From JAGVPT01 sp049578505 (GTDB lineage: Bacteria; Bacteroidota; Ignavibacteria; UBA10030; UBA8401), in the NCBI GenBank assembly GCA_049578505.1, contig JBAUMC010000113.1:1-64000 (forward strand): a stretch of DNA of 64,000 nucleotides, written 5' to 3'. Each line of letters begins with the position of its first letter. The stretch's first letter is position 1. The notes under the pieces were generated by a model, which was not told the origin of the DNA, ran no database searches, and saw nothing but the letters and a program-made list of their open reading frames with translations. Shown piece after piece: positions 43,864 through 53,783 of the stretch. Position numbers and translations under genes: made by a program.

Positions 43864-43885
43864 GAACAAAGAAAATTTCAGGAAT

Positions 43886-43955
43886 TGCATCGCATGCAAA
43901 GTCGCGAAGGCGCAGAAGCTATATGAGAATGATGGATTTGCGGCTTTGCGCGAAA
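43886..43955. repeat. Inverted GCAAAG/CGC repeat (family 4)
   Basis: GCATGCAAAGTCGCGAAGGC near 43892 and TTTGCGGCTTTGCGCGAAAT near 43937 are imperfect inverted copies of the family 4 unit. Together they could fold into a long hairpin between the M28 peptidase stop and the sirtuin start. Confidence 0.55.
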
Positions 43956-43974
43956 TTTTTAAACGAATCGGAGT

Positions 43975-45597
43975 CTAAAACGGCGCTCTCGGTCCACTTA
44001 GCGGCATGAGCGACTTGTGCGGAAAACTCCCTTCACGCATCGCTGCATCGTAGGCAAACGCTGCCATAATCACCGATGCCTGTTTCAAATCGTTTTCCTG
44101 AACGCGGTCGAAGACATCCATGTTTGAATGATGCGTCCGTGTCTCGTAATCAATATCGTCCTGAATGAATTGGAAACCGGGGAGCCCGATTGCGTCAAAG
44201 GAGAGATGGTCGGTGCCGCCGGTGTTCTCAAGGGTCAAGGTCGACGCACCCAAATCGCCAAACGGTTCGAGCCATGCTCTGAAGATCGGACGCGTCGCTT
44301 CATTCCCCTGCATATACACGCCCCGCACTTTACCCGTGCCGTTGTCATTGTTGAAATAGACGTACAATTTATCATACTCCGGCCCTTTTTTGAGCTCTCC
44401 GAAAGTACTCCCCTGTGCAGTGTCCCGTTCTCCAAAATGGCGGGCAACATATTGCCTAGAACCGATAAGGCCCTCTTCTTCTCCACCCCACAATGCTATG
44501 CGGATTGTTCGGCGCGGTTTTATGTCGAGCGCTTTGAGAATGCGCATCGCTTCAATACACGAGGCCGATCCGGTGCCGTTATCGGTTGCACCGGTTCCTC
44601 CGTGCCAGGAATCAAAGTGTCCGCCGATCATAACAACTTCATCTTTCAAATCAGTGCCGGGGATCTCGCCGACAATATTCATTCCCGGCTGGTCCTCATA
44701 AAATTCTGCTTCAAGATTGATTTCCAGTTTAACACGGCTCCCTTTTTGAATCATCCTCACCATCCGGTTGTAGTGTTCCGGAGCTACAACAATTTGAACG
44801 GGGATCTTTGGAATATCTGCATCGTATGCATTGACCCTCTGACCCGGCGGCAAGTTGGCGGGTTGAGGGACTACTGCGCTTTGGACGAACAACGTTCCGT
44901 CGTCTCCTTGCGACGTTTCGATGACAATCGCAGCACCTTCCTGCTGGCAAAACTCCAACCTCTTTCGTGCTGCTGCAAAGCGCTCCCTGAGAATTCGAAA
45001 TGCAGCCGTATCCCTCCTGCCGCCCCGGCCCTTCGGCATGTCGGCGTTTGCCATTTTAAGGAGCTCTTCATCGCTCAATCGTTCGGCATCGGGAGTAAAG
45101 TGCGCCTTCAACTCGCGCGGCTGGCTCGTGAGGACGATGGCCCCTTTCAATTTTCCCTTGTACTGCTGGAGTTCGTCGTCCGTTTTTGCGTCAAGATACA
45201 CGACGTATCCGCGGACCGTTCCCTTAGTAGACGGGGACCACGCTTTCGGGTATGCGATGAGAGGCAGAACACGCGGCTCGGTCATCTCCGCAGAAAAACC
45301 TTTCATCGACCAGCCCTTACCGAACTTCCACGTTTCGAAGGCAACGTTTTGTAATCCCATCTCTTCCAGTCTTTTCTTCGCCCAGTCGGCCGCCTCTCTG
45401 AATTCGGGAGAGCCGGTTAACCGCGGACCGTAGACATCCGAGAGATAGCTAAGCGTTTCCATGACTTTTGAATTATTCATCCCTTCATTCTTGATTTTCG
45501 CTATAACCGCGGTGTCGATCTTTTCTGGAATCGGCTGCGCAGTGCTGCTCCCGACAAATGCAGCAACGAACAAAACAATCCACACAAAACGCTTCAT
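43975..45597 (-). CDS. Secreted M28-family zinc peptidase with PA-like insert
   Basis: 540 residues; SD GAAGGAG before the ATG. Signal peptide (MKRFVWIVLFVAAFVGSSTAQ). A PA-type domain (about 120-290) precedes the M28 catalytic domain. Zinc ligands are visible: His in 'IGGHFDSWHGG', bridging Asp in 'ATDNGTGSA', Glu-Glu in 'WGGEEEGLIGS', and His in 'THHSNMDVFD'. The fold matches M28 aminopeptidase/carboxypeptidase Q-like enzymes acting on extracytoplasmic peptides. No T9SS sorting domain at the C-terminus, so it is probably periplasmic. Confidence 0.88.
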   Translation of the reverse strand: MKRFVWIVLFVAAFVGSSTAQPIPEKIDTAVIAKIKNEGMNNSKVMETLSYLSDVYGPRLTGSPEFREAADWAKKRLEEMGLQNVAFETWKFGKGWSMKGFSAEMTEPRVLPLIAYPKAWSPSTKGTVRGYVVYLDAKTDDELQQYKGKLKGAIVLTSQPRELKAHFTPDAERLSDEELLKMANADMPKGRGGRRDTAAFRILRERFAAARKRLEFCQQEGAAIVIETSQGDDGTLFVQSAVVPQPANLPPGQRVNAYDADIPKIPVQIVVAPEHYNRMVRMIQKGSRVKLEINLEAEFYEDQPGMNIVGEIPGTDLKDEVVMIGGHFDSWHGGTGATDNGTGSASCIEAMRILKALDIKPRRTIRIALWGGEEEGLIGSRQYVARHFGERDTAQGSTFGELKKGPEYDKLYVYFNNDNGTGKVRGVYMQGNEATRPIFRAWLEPFGDLGASTLTLENTGGTDHLSFDAIGLPGFQFIQDDIDYETRTHHSNMDVFDRVQENDLKQASVIMAAFAYDAAMREGSFPHKSLMPLSGPRAPF

Positions 45598-45631
45598 AGG
45601 TCTTTCTCCTTCAAAATGTTGAATAGGTTTG

Positions 45632-47191
45632 TTATCGCCTTCTTCGAGCCGGATACCGAGGCCGGGACGACACTTTTCTCTCGTGACGCAGCGGGCTGTG
45701 CCGCGGATATTTTTCAGGGATCGGCGTCAACAGCCGTTCCTCAGGAAATATGCATTCTATTTTTTTGCCCAGGAATTCTTCAAGCTTCGGCAGTTCGTGC
45801 GAATCCTCTTCATCTGCAAAGTTGATCGAAATTCCGCTCGCTCCCGCCCGGCCGGTGCGCCCGATACGATGAACATACTCTTCGACATCGAGCGGCAAAT
45901 TGTAATTAATGACGTGCGAGATCGCTTCGACGTGAATCCCCCGCGAAGCAACGTCGGTCGCCACGAGGACGCGGATGTTCCCTTCGCGAAAACGCTCCAA
46001 CCGGCTGATCCGTTGTTTCTGGTCAACGTCTCCGGAAAGAAGCGCACAGCTGATCCCGTAGGCTTCGAGTTGGTCTTTCAAATGGCGGGCTTCATCGCGC
46101 CGGTTTGCAAATATCAACACTCGCTCGAGATTTTTTTGCATGATAAGATTGAAGAGCAATGTCGGCTTTTCAGCGCGCGTGGTAATGTAGGTAATCTGCT
46201 CAACGCTTTGCACCGCAATTTCGTCGGGCTTTACCGAGATTTGAAATGCTTGCCGCGTCCAGGACTCGGCGAGCCGCTTTACCTCCGAGGAGATCGTTGC
46301 GGAAAAAAACATCGTCTGGCGTTCTACTTTCGGCGGCGTGCTGAGAACTATCGATCTCACTGCAGGAATGAATCCCATATCGAGCATACGGTCGGCTTCG
46401 TCGAGGATGAGGATTTCAACCTTGCTTAAATCCACTAGTTTCTTCTTTTTGAAATCGATCAACCGCCCCGGAGTACAGACAAGGACGTCGCACGGTCCTT
46501 GATGCAATTGTTTCTGCTGCTTCAGGTAATCTATCCCGCCAAAGAGCGGAAGGGTTCTGCATGGAACATACATTCCGAGCCCTTGCGCATCCTTATCGAT
46601 CTGCATAACGAGTTCCCGAGTGGGGGCGAGAATCAATGCCCGCGGTGTGCCGAGCGGCCGCTTTCCATCAATCGGATGTCTAAGAATGTGAGTGAAGATC
46701 GTGATAAGAAATGCCGCCGTTTTACCGGTTCCTGTCTGCGCCTGAGCCGTGACATCGTCGCCGGCAAGCGATTTGGAAAGAGTCTCCGCTTGCACGGGGG
46801 TGCAATATTCAAATTTCAAATCATAGATAGCATGAAGAACTTCCGGGGGGATCTCAAAATCGTGGAATCGTTTTTTCCCCTCCACAACGGGAACGACAAA
46901 AACCGAGCTGTCCCATCTCTGCGACGCGATTCCGGTGGGCGGCGAAATCTTATGCTCCTCTCGTTTCGCCCGCCGTAGGGCGTATTCTTCTCGAGTCTCT
47001 TTTTTTCGATTGTGCCGGACTCCCACACCGCTCGGCTGCCTGCCCGCAGCGTCTTTGCGGTTGCTATCGACAAGGTGTGCGCTTGCTGGCTTGGATGAGG
47101 GGGGCTGCGAAATGTTCTTGGAGTTTTCAGGCCGGATTCCATCTCCTCGAAAGAAGATAGATTTCAATTTGTTTACTAAATTTCCAAACAA
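45632..47191 (-). CDS. DEAD-box ATP-dependent RNA helicase
   Basis: 519 residues. An unusual basic low-complexity N-terminus of about 100 residues precedes the core: the Q motif ('FEIPPEVLHAIYDLKFEYCTPVQ'), motif I AQTGTGKT, Ia 'PTRELVMQI', Ib 'CTPGRL', motif II DEAD, motif III SAT, then domain 2 with 'ILIFANRRDEA'-like and 'DVASRGIHV' and motif VI HRIGRTGRAG. The tail is Arg-rich (SSRPRYPARRRR), probably RNA-binding. It is of the RhlB/RhlE type acting in rRNA or mRNA remodelling. Monocistronic. Confidence 0.92.
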   Translation of the reverse strand: MFGNLVNKLKSIFFRGDGIRPENSKNISQPPSSKPASAHLVDSNRKDAAGRQPSGVGVRHNRKKETREEYALRRAKREEHKISPPTGIASQRWDSSVFVVPVVEGKKRFHDFEIPPEVLHAIYDLKFEYCTPVQAETLSKSLAGDDVTAQAQTGTGKTAAFLITIFTHILRHPIDGKRPLGTPRALILAPTRELVMQIDKDAQGLGMYVPCRTLPLFGGIDYLKQQKQLHQGPCDVLVCTPGRLIDFKKKKLVDLSKVEILILDEADRMLDMGFIPAVRSIVLSTPPKVERQTMFFSATISSEVKRLAESWTRQAFQISVKPDEIAVQSVEQITYITTRAEKPTLLFNLIMQKNLERVLIFANRRDEARHLKDQLEAYGISCALLSGDVDQKQRISRLERFREGNIRVLVATDVASRGIHVEAISHVINYNLPLDVEEYVHRIGRTGRAGASGISINFADEEDSHELPKLEEFLGKKIECIFPEERLLTPIPEKYPRHSPLRHERKVSSRPRYPARRRR

Positions 47192-47290
47192 GGAGTTGAT
47201 ACCCTTTATAGACCGTCAATATTGAATTGTAATAATATACACAAAAAATAAACTCGAGACCGCGAAAAAATCAGTGCTGGGCCTTTTGCA

Positions 47291-47321
47291 TGGCTTGGCG
47301 TCCCTCGCGCCCTTTGCGGTT
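47291..47321. repeat. Degenerate GCAAAG/CGC repeat (family 4)
   Basis: TGGCTTGGCGTCCCTCGCGC followed by CCTTTGCGGTTTT is the reverse-orientation form of the unit, in the divergent space between the helicase and M1 peptidase genes. Confidence 0.45.
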
Positions 47322-47386
47322 TTCTTTATTCTAAACAGTATCACACCCTCTTTCCGATTTCATATTCTTTCCTTACATTTTTGAGA

Positions 47387-49408
47387 ATGAGAAAAACCGG
47401 AGCCATGCTCACATCAGTGCAAAGGCCGAGAATCCGGTCTCTGTTGCGAATACAGAGGCGGTTACTCCCCGTCATCGTCTGCCTCTGCCGGCAGGCCGTT
47501 TTTGGTCAGGCTCTTTTTAATTCTGAACCGGAGCAAGAACTGCTGCTGCACAAATTCGATTTTGAGAAAGCAGGCTTCGTGCAACGGCAAGCGGAATCGG
47601 CGGCAAGCAGCTGGTTCGATGTTACATATTACGGCTTGAATTTGGATATTTCGACAAACCCCGGATATTTGAAAGGCGATGTCAAAATCGGAGGGATCTG
47701 CCGGCAGGACAATTCACAGATACTCACGCTTGACCTGATGAATGTAATGCACATAGATTCGGTCCACGTCAACGGTCAGCAAAGTCCCTTCATACAAAAT
47801 ATCTCTTCGTTCGATATTACTCTCGATCGTTCTTACAGTTCGGGTGAACCTTTATTGACAGATGTTTTTTATGAAGGGATCCCGGCTGCGACAGGATTTG
47901 GGAGTTTTGAATTCACCTCTCACTCGGGTGTACCTTGGGTCTATTCCCTCAGCGAGCCGTATGGTGCACGGGACTGGTGGCCGTGCAAGAACACGGAGAG
48001 CGATAAGGCAGATTCTGCGGATATTATTGTAACGTGTGATTCGGCTTTCAAAGTCGGCTCAGAGGGAGTGCTCGTTTCGGTTGTCAATCATAACAATGGA
48101 AAGACAACATACTATTGGAAGGAGCGCTACCCTATTTCCTCCTACCTCATTTCCATCGCGGTCACAAATTACGCACAGTTTTCGAACTGGTTCAAGTACT
48201 CACAAACCGACTCGATGCAAATACTCAATTATGTCCTTCCCGAAGACTACTCGACGGCCACGGAAGTTCTTCCCAAAGTCGTCGATATGCTCTCAATTTA
48301 TTCTAACCTTTTCGGGATGTATCCGTTCATCAAGGAGAAGTACGGACATTCGGAATTCAGATCAGGAGGTATGGAGCATCAAACCATGACCTCCATCGGA
48401 ACATTGGATGAGAAAATCGTTGCGCATGAACTCACTCATCAATGGTTTGGGGACATGATCACGCCCAGATCATGGTCGGACCTTTGGCTGAACGAGGGTT
48501 TTGCGGTGTATGGCACAGCCCTCTACCTCGAAAAAGAGTACGGGGTCGATTCATACTGGAGCTTTATCAACCTCCAGACTGGCGTTGCACTTTCAACGGC
48601 GGGAGAAGTTGGAGCGCCCGACACGTCGACCGCTCAATCCCTTTTCAATTACAATCTCATTTACGCAAAAGGGGCGTCCGTTCTGCACATGCTTCGACAC
48701 GTTCTCGGCGACAGCGTTTTTTTCAGTTCCATCCGCGCCTACGCGAACCAGCCTCAACTGAAATACTCCACAGCCGCTACCAGAGATTTGCAGGCGGCTT
48801 GTGAAAGCGTTTGCGGCAAAGACCTCAACTACTTTTTTCAGGAATGGATTTACGGTACGGGTTCTCCGGTGTACCAATACTCATGGAACTGGAGCTCGGC
48901 GGGAGATTCATCCGTGGTAACGATCAGCCTTGATCAACCTGCCGGTCGTCAAAATCCCACGTTCTTCACGATGCCGATCGATGTCCGCATCATCTCACCG
49001 GAAAGAGATACAACGGTGCAGATATTCAATAACGCGATAACTCAGAGCTTTGCGATAGACTTTCCTGCCAAACCAACCTCTGTTCTTATCGACCCCGATG
49101 GCTGGATTCTCAAATTAACGGTCCCGGCTTCAGAAGTTTCCCCCTCAAGTTATTCGCTTGAACAAAATTACCCGAATCCATTTAACTCAGGAACGACGAT
49201 AACATACAAACTTTCCCATTCGGCCAACGTAACCCTTAAAATTTATGACGTCTTAGGACGTGAAGTCGCAACCCTCGTCGACACAAAACAGCTTCCGGGA
49301 AATTATGAATATCCATGGTCAGGGCAAAGCCTTGCCAGCGGAATCTATTTCTACCAGCTGTCAGCCGGGGATATTCACTTGCAGAAGAAGATGATTTTAT
49401 TAAAATAG
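47387..49408 (+). CDS. M1-family zinc metallopeptidase with T9SS C-terminal sorting domain
   Basis: 673 residues from ATG 47387 (a TTG two codons earlier is possible). A signal peptide ends near 'AVFGQ'. The substrate-anchoring 'GGMEHQTM' and the zinc site HELTH (347-351) with Glu370 in 'LNEGFAVYG' define an M1 aminopeptidase-type gluzincin. The last 80 residues ('SLEQNYPNPFNSGTTI', 'LKIYDVLGREVATLVD', 'SGIYFYQL', KKMILLK) are a type A T9SS sorting domain, so it is exported across the outer membrane and anchored or released. Together with the TPR protein downstream (84 nt) it may form a transcription unit. Confidence 0.92.
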   Translation: MRKTGAMLTSVQRPRIRSLLRIQRRLLPVIVCLCRQAVFGQALFNSEPEQELLLHKFDFEKAGFVQRQAESAASSWFDVTYYGLNLDISTNPGYLKGDVKIGGICRQDNSQILTLDLMNVMHIDSVHVNGQQSPFIQNISSFDITLDRSYSSGEPLLTDVFYEGIPAATGFGSFEFTSHSGVPWVYSLSEPYGARDWWPCKNTESDKADSADIIVTCDSAFKVGSEGVLVSVVNHNNGKTTYYWKERYPISSYLISIAVTNYAQFSNWFKYSQTDSMQILNYVLPEDYSTATEVLPKVVDMLSIYSNLFGMYPFIKEKYGHSEFRSGGMEHQTMTSIGTLDEKIVAHELTHQWFGDMITPRSWSDLWLNEGFAVYGTALYLEKEYGVDSYWSFINLQTGVALSTAGEVGAPDTSTAQSLFNYNLIYAKGASVLHMLRHVLGDSVFFSSIRAYANQPQLKYSTAATRDLQAACESVCGKDLNYFFQEWIYGTGSPVYQYSWNWSSAGDSSVVTISLDQPAGRQNPTFFTMPIDVRIISPERDTTVQIFNNAITQSFAIDFPAKPTSVLIDPDGWILKLTVPASEVSPSSYSLEQNYPNPFNSGTTITYKLSHSANVTLKIYDVLGREVATLVDTKQLPGNYEYPWSGQSLASGIYFYQLSAGDIHLQKKMILLK

Positions 49409-49492
49409 TAAACCCGGCGGAGAAACGGCAAGCGAAGACTTTCCCGCCGGTGAAAATCAACCACATCCAATATTCATTATCGTGAGGAGTAG

Positions 49493-50416
49493 ATGAAGTA
49501 TTTTGCACTGCGTTACGTGCTTGCGCTTGTTTATGCCGTCCTGTTTTTTGGAGATGCGTGCTATTCACAAAAAAAGAACCACTCGGCAGGCGACGACACT
49601 TCAAGCGAAAGCCAATATAAAATACATTTTAAGAAGGCTGACTATCGTCTCGGGAAGTTCGACTTTGAAGAATCCTTAAAAGAGTGCGAGGAGGCGCTGA
49701 AGTACAAGCCCGACGATTTTTTAATCCGTGCGATGATGTGCCTCGACTATTATGAAATAGCCGAGAAACTCGACGCGAATAAATCAGACGACAAAGAAAA
49801 GAAAATTGCAATTTATGATACGATGGTCGTGATAGCCGAAGAGGGGATACGCTGCGCCCCCGACAAAGGTGAATGTTACTTTATGCGGGGATTAGCGAAC
49901 GCGCGAAGAGCGACGACGAAAGGAATATTTTCCGAACTCTTCACGGCAAAACAAATTGAGAACGATTGGCTTATTTCTGTAAACCGAAAATCCGATTATG
50001 CAACACCGAACGGTGAAAACCTTCAGGCATCAAGTTGTGTGGCGTTAGGAGTCTATTATCGACTCTGTCCGACCTTTTTTATGTTGCGGTGGATTTTTGG
50101 AATCAGCGGCGACCTTGATAAAGCAGTTTTGTACTGCAAAAAAGCGTATGAACTCGATTCTACAAGAATCGAGATCGTCAAAGAATACGGCGTCGCTCTG
50201 ATCACGAGAGGGCTCGAGACAAAAAACAATGCAGATATCGAGGATGGAAAAGAATATTTGAGAAAGGTTCCTACACTCCCGCTGAGGCTGGACACCGACA
50301 AAATCGATATCGAGCACAGCAAGATGCTCCTCAACGACATCAGCCTCTGCCCGGGATATTCGAGAGATGAAGAACAGGATGTGTCGGAAGAAGCTTTTAA
50401 AAAATCGAATCAGTAA
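49493..50416 (+). CDS. Secreted TPR protein, unknown role
   Basis: 307 residues; SD GAGGAG before the ATG. A hydrophobic N-terminus ends near 'FGDACYSQKK', possibly a signal peptide or an irregular lipobox. The mature part has TPR-like helices: 'ADYRLGKFDFEESLKECEEALKYKPDD', 'GECYFMRGLANARRA' and 'LDKAVLYCKKAYELDSTRIEIVKEYGVAL'. The layout resembles 'TRAP transporter TatT'-like TPR lipoproteins, but I do not assert it. It follows the M1 peptidase on the same strand. Confidence 0.65.
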   Translation: MKYFALRYVLALVYAVLFFGDACYSQKKNHSAGDDTSSESQYKIHFKKADYRLGKFDFEESLKECEEALKYKPDDFLIRAMMCLDYYEIAEKLDANKSDDKEKKIAIYDTMVVIAEEGIRCAPDKGECYFMRGLANARRATTKGIFSELFTAKQIENDWLISVNRKSDYATPNGENLQASSCVALGVYYRLCPTFFMLRWIFGISGDLDKAVLYCKKAYELDSTRIEIVKEYGVALITRGLETKNNADIEDGKEYLRKVPTLPLRLDTDKIDIEHSKMLLNDISLCPGYSRDEEQDVSEEAFKKSNQ

Positions 50417-50448
50417 AGCGGCGACGTTGCTACGTGAGCTTGCATTTT

Positions 50449-50534
50449 CTTACCGCTAAGGCGCAAGGACGCGAGGAGTATTGTTGTCGTTCATACTCAC
50501 GACTTCTTGGCGTGCTTGGCGTCTTGGCGGTAAG
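50449..50534. repeat. Large imperfect inverted repeat of GCAAAG/CGC units (family 4)
   Basis: The left arm begins CTTACCGCTAAGGCGCAAGG (from 50449); the right arm ends GGCGTCTTGGCGGTAAG (to 50534). About 26 nt of each arm are complementary with a few mismatches, giving an 86-nt stem-loop. It sits between the convergent TPR and efflux-pump genes and may mark both transcript ends. Confidence 0.6.
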
Positions 50535-50578
50535 CAAAGGATTTTTTACCGGGAAGTCCACGAAGTAAGTGTAAATGC

Positions 50579-53500
50579 TTACAAGTCTTCTCCGGATATT
50601 TTTCCAGCGGATTCTAAACCCTTCAACCGTAACTCTTCCAACTTTTCTTTACTGTAGGCAATTCGTGTAATGGTAATAAAAAGCACCGGAACGATGAAGA
50701 TCGCCAGCATTGTTGCTGATAGCATTCCTCCGAGAACCGTCCAGCCGATTGTGGACCTCGCCTGAGCTCCCGCTCCGGTTGCAAAAGCCAGGGGTGATAC
50801 GCCGAAAATAAAAGCCATCGACGTCATGAGAATCGGGCGCAGGCGGAGCTTTACCGCTTCGAGGGTCGCTTCTATCATCGGCATACCCCTGTCGACGCGT
50901 TCTTTAGCAAACTCCACGATAAGTATGGCATTCTTTGCAGCAAGACCGATCAAAGTGATCAGACCGATTTGCGCGTAAACGTTGTTGCTTAATCTCGGTA
51001 TCAGAACGAGAGTCAGAATCGCGCCGAACGCCCCGATGGGAACGGCCAGCAGAACGGCGAACGGCACAGACCAGCTTTCATACAATGCCGTGAGGAAGAG
51101 AAAAACAAACAACATCGATGTCGCAAAAATTGTTACCGTGCTGCTCCCCGCATTAATTTCTTCCCGCGATAATCCGGAAAATTCATAACCATAGTCGGAA
51201 GGGAGAACTTTTGCCGCCACGTCGCGCAGGGCCTCAATAGCTTCGCCGCTGCTGTACCCGGGTGCGGCGTTCCCGTTAATTTCCGCCGTCCGAAATAGAT
51301 TATAGTGCGAAATCATCGGCGCACTTTCAATGACTTTGTAAGACGTCAAAGTACTAAGGGGAATCAATTCGCCCGCCGAGTTCTTGACATAGTACTGAGA
51401 CAGGTTTTGGATGTCTGCCCGGTACAACGTGTCGGCCTGGGCGACAACGTGAAAATTACGGCCATAAATGGAGAAGTCATTCACGTAACGGCTGCCAAGA
51501 AAAGTTTGGATCGTTGAATAAACATCCGCAATGGAAATTCCCAGTTTCTTGCATTTTTCCCTGTCGACATCCAATTCAAACCCCGGCGTGCGCGCCGTGA
51601 AAAAAGAAAATACACGGCTTAACTGCGGCCGCTTGTTTGCCTCAGCGACAAACGCTTGCACCTTGGCTTCAAATTGTTTGATATCGTCCGTGCTTTCATG
51701 CTGCTCCAGTTCAAAAGTGAATCCTCCCGTTGCCCCCAAGCCAGGAATAGCCGGAGGCGAAATGACAACCACGTTTGCGCCCTTAATAGCCGAGAACTTT
51801 TGCTGAAGCGTCGCAATTAAAGAGCTCAGTTGCAGCGACTTGTCCGTCCTCTCATCCCAGGGCTTCAATTGTGCAAACACGGTGCCGCTGTTGGATTTGG
51901 TCGCAAAGGTCACGACGTTCAATCCGCCCAGGGCCGCAAAATGGGCGATGCCTGGAGTCGTCTGCAGAATCCCCATCATGGTATTCAACACTTCAAGGCT
52001 TCTCGCCGTCGAAGATGCCTCAGGCAATTCAAACGTGACGTAGACGCGTCCCTCATCCTCCGTTGGAATAAATCCAGTGGGCTTGTTTTTGAATAAAATT
52101 GCCGTGGCGGCATAAAGGCAGATCAGCAGAATGATGACAACGGGAGCTTTTTCAATACACCTCTTGACTCCCGACGAATAGGAATTTGTCGTTCGTTGGA
52201 ACCACTCGTTGAATTTGAAGAAGAGCTTGTTAAGGCCTCTCGAATTGGACCCGACTACAGTAGGCTTTAGAAAAAGAGAGCACAACGCGGGGGTGAGCGA
52301 CAACGCGATGAATGCCGAAATCAATACAGATATAGCAATTGTGATTGCGAACTGTTGATATAACCTCCCGACGATTCCCGGCATGAAGCCGACCGGTACG
52401 AATACCGCTGCGAGAATCAATGCTATCGCGACGACGGGACCGGAGATGTCCTTCATCGCGTTGTGGGTCGCCTCCTTTGCCGTCATTCCCTCATGGTCGA
52501 TATAATGCTGGACCGCTTCGACGACGATAATAGCATCATCCACCACAATTCCGATTGCGAGTACAAAACCGAACATCGTCAGCGTATTGATCGTAAAGCC
52601 GAGCGGAACAAAGAATGCAAACGTACCAATGATGGAAACAGGGATAGCGAGCACGGGGATCAGCGTTGCACGCCAACTTTGGAGGAACAAAAATACAACG
52701 ATCACAACAAGTCCCAGGGCTTCGAGCAGCGTCAACACAACCTCGTTGATCGAAACCTTCACGACGGAAACCGATTCAAACGGGACGACGTAATCGACAT
52801 CTTTCGGAAACGATTTTTTCAAACCATCCATGACGGCATAGACGCCTTTTGCGACTTCGAGCGCGTTGCTCCCCGGGGCTTGATAGACGAGCAGATACGA
52901 TGCTCGTTTGCCGTCAACGAACGAATTGCTTGCATAGCTGAATTTGCCGAGTTGAACGCGGGCTACGTCTCGTAAATGGACTGCGGAGCCATCGACGGGG
53001 TTTGCGCGGACTATGATCTCCCGAAACTGCTCTTCTGAATTCAACCGGCTATTCGTGAAGACCGAGTATTCGAACGCTTGGTCGCTGCTTTGAGGCGGCG
53101 CGCCGACGGAACCCGCTGCAATTTGCAGGTTCTGTTCTGCCAGGGCATTCACAACATCGTTCGCAGTAAGGCCGAGCTGGGCAAGTTTATCCGGCTGCAG
53201 CCAGATGCGCATGCTGAAATCGTCCGCGCGGGTAAAAACGTCGCCGACGCCATCCACCCGTAGCAACGCATCCCTGACAAAAATGTTGGTGTAGTTGTCC
53301 AGAAACGTAACGCCGTGAGTTCCAGTAGGAGAGTAAATCGCAACGAGCATGAGGATGCTCGGATTTCGTTTTCTCGTGGTCAAACCGAGTCGTTTGACAT
53401 CATCGGGCAATTGAGGCGTAGCGATGCCGACTCTGTTCTGGATATCAAGCGCCGCAATGTTCGGGTCTGTTCCGACATTCAACGTGACGGTGATTGTGCT

Positions 53501-53764
53501 GTGTCCGTCGCTTGTGCTGTTCCCTTGCATGTAGGCCATGCCCGGCGTTCCGTTTACCTGCGATTCAATCGGAGTGGTAACAGTCTGCTCAACCGTCTGT
53601 GCATCGGCGCCATTATAAATCCCGGTGATCTGAACTGTCGGCGGCGTAATATCCGGGTACTGACTGATCGGCAGCTTCGAAATAGCCAGTATGCCATTCA
53701 AAACAATGACGATAGAAATAACGATGGCTGTTACCGGTCTCCTAATAAATAGGTCTGCAATCAT
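50579..53764 (-). CDS. RND multidrug efflux transporter, HAE1 (AcrB-like)
   Basis: 1061 residues, 12 membrane helices with two large periplasmic loops. 'MIADLFIRRPVTAIVISIVIVLNG' opens the protein; proton-relay Asp pair in 'GIVVDDAIIVVEAVQHYI'; 'GPVVAIALILAAVFVPVGF' and 'LIGLAAKNAILIVEFAKE' are standard. The HAE1 subclass pumps hydrophobic or amphiphilic drugs using proton-motive force. Third gene of a TolC-MFP-RND operon, 19 nt after the MFP gene. Confidence 0.94.
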   Translation of the reverse strand: MIADLFIRRPVTAIVISIVIVLNGILAISKLPISQYPDITPPTVQITGIYNGADAQTVEQTVTTPIESQVNGTPGMAYMQGNSTSDGHSTITVTLNVGTDPNIAALDIQNRVGIATPQLPDDVKRLGLTTRKRNPSILMLVAIYSPTGTHGVTFLDNYTNIFVRDALLRVDGVGDVFTRADDFSMRIWLQPDKLAQLGLTANDVVNALAEQNLQIAAGSVGAPPQSSDQAFEYSVFTNSRLNSEEQFREIIVRANPVDGSAVHLRDVARVQLGKFSYASNSFVDGKRASYLLVYQAPGSNALEVAKGVYAVMDGLKKSFPKDVDYVVPFESVSVVKVSINEVVLTLLEALGLVVIVVFLFLQSWRATLIPVLAIPVSIIGTFAFFVPLGFTINTLTMFGFVLAIGIVVDDAIIVVEAVQHYIDHEGMTAKEATHNAMKDISGPVVAIALILAAVFVPVGFMPGIVGRLYQQFAITIAISVLISAFIALSLTPALCSLFLKPTVVGSNSRGLNKLFFKFNEWFQRTTNSYSSGVKRCIEKAPVVIILLICLYAATAILFKNKPTGFIPTEDEGRVYVTFELPEASSTARSLEVLNTMMGILQTTPGIAHFAALGGLNVVTFATKSNSGTVFAQLKPWDERTDKSLQLSSLIATLQQKFSAIKGANVVVISPPAIPGLGATGGFTFELEQHESTDDIKQFEAKVQAFVAEANKRPQLSRVFSFFTARTPGFELDVDREKCKKLGISIADVYSTIQTFLGSRYVNDFSIYGRNFHVVAQADTLYRADIQNLSQYYVKNSAGELIPLSTLTSYKVIESAPMISHYNLFRTAEINGNAAPGYSSGEAIEALRDVAAKVLPSDYGYEFSGLSREEINAGSSTVTIFATSMLFVFLFLTALYESWSVPFAVLLAVPIGAFGAILTLVLIPRLSNNVYAQIGLITLIGLAAKNAILIVEFAKERVDRGMPMIEATLEAVKLRLRPILMTSMAFIFGVSPLAFATGAGAQARSTIGWTVLGGMLSATMLAIFIVPVLFITITRIAYSKEKLEELRLKGLESAGKISGEDL

Positions 53765-53783
53765 TGTGCTTCCTGTTAGGGGA

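Noticed and set aside
44128..45354. Plus-strand frame of 408 codons
   Set aside because: Antisense to the M28 peptidase over its length; low-complexity composition, and the peptidase has clear motifs, signal peptide and SD.
45629..46429. Plus-strand frame of 266 codons
   Set aside because: Antisense to the DEAD-box helicase domain 2, which is clearly coding.
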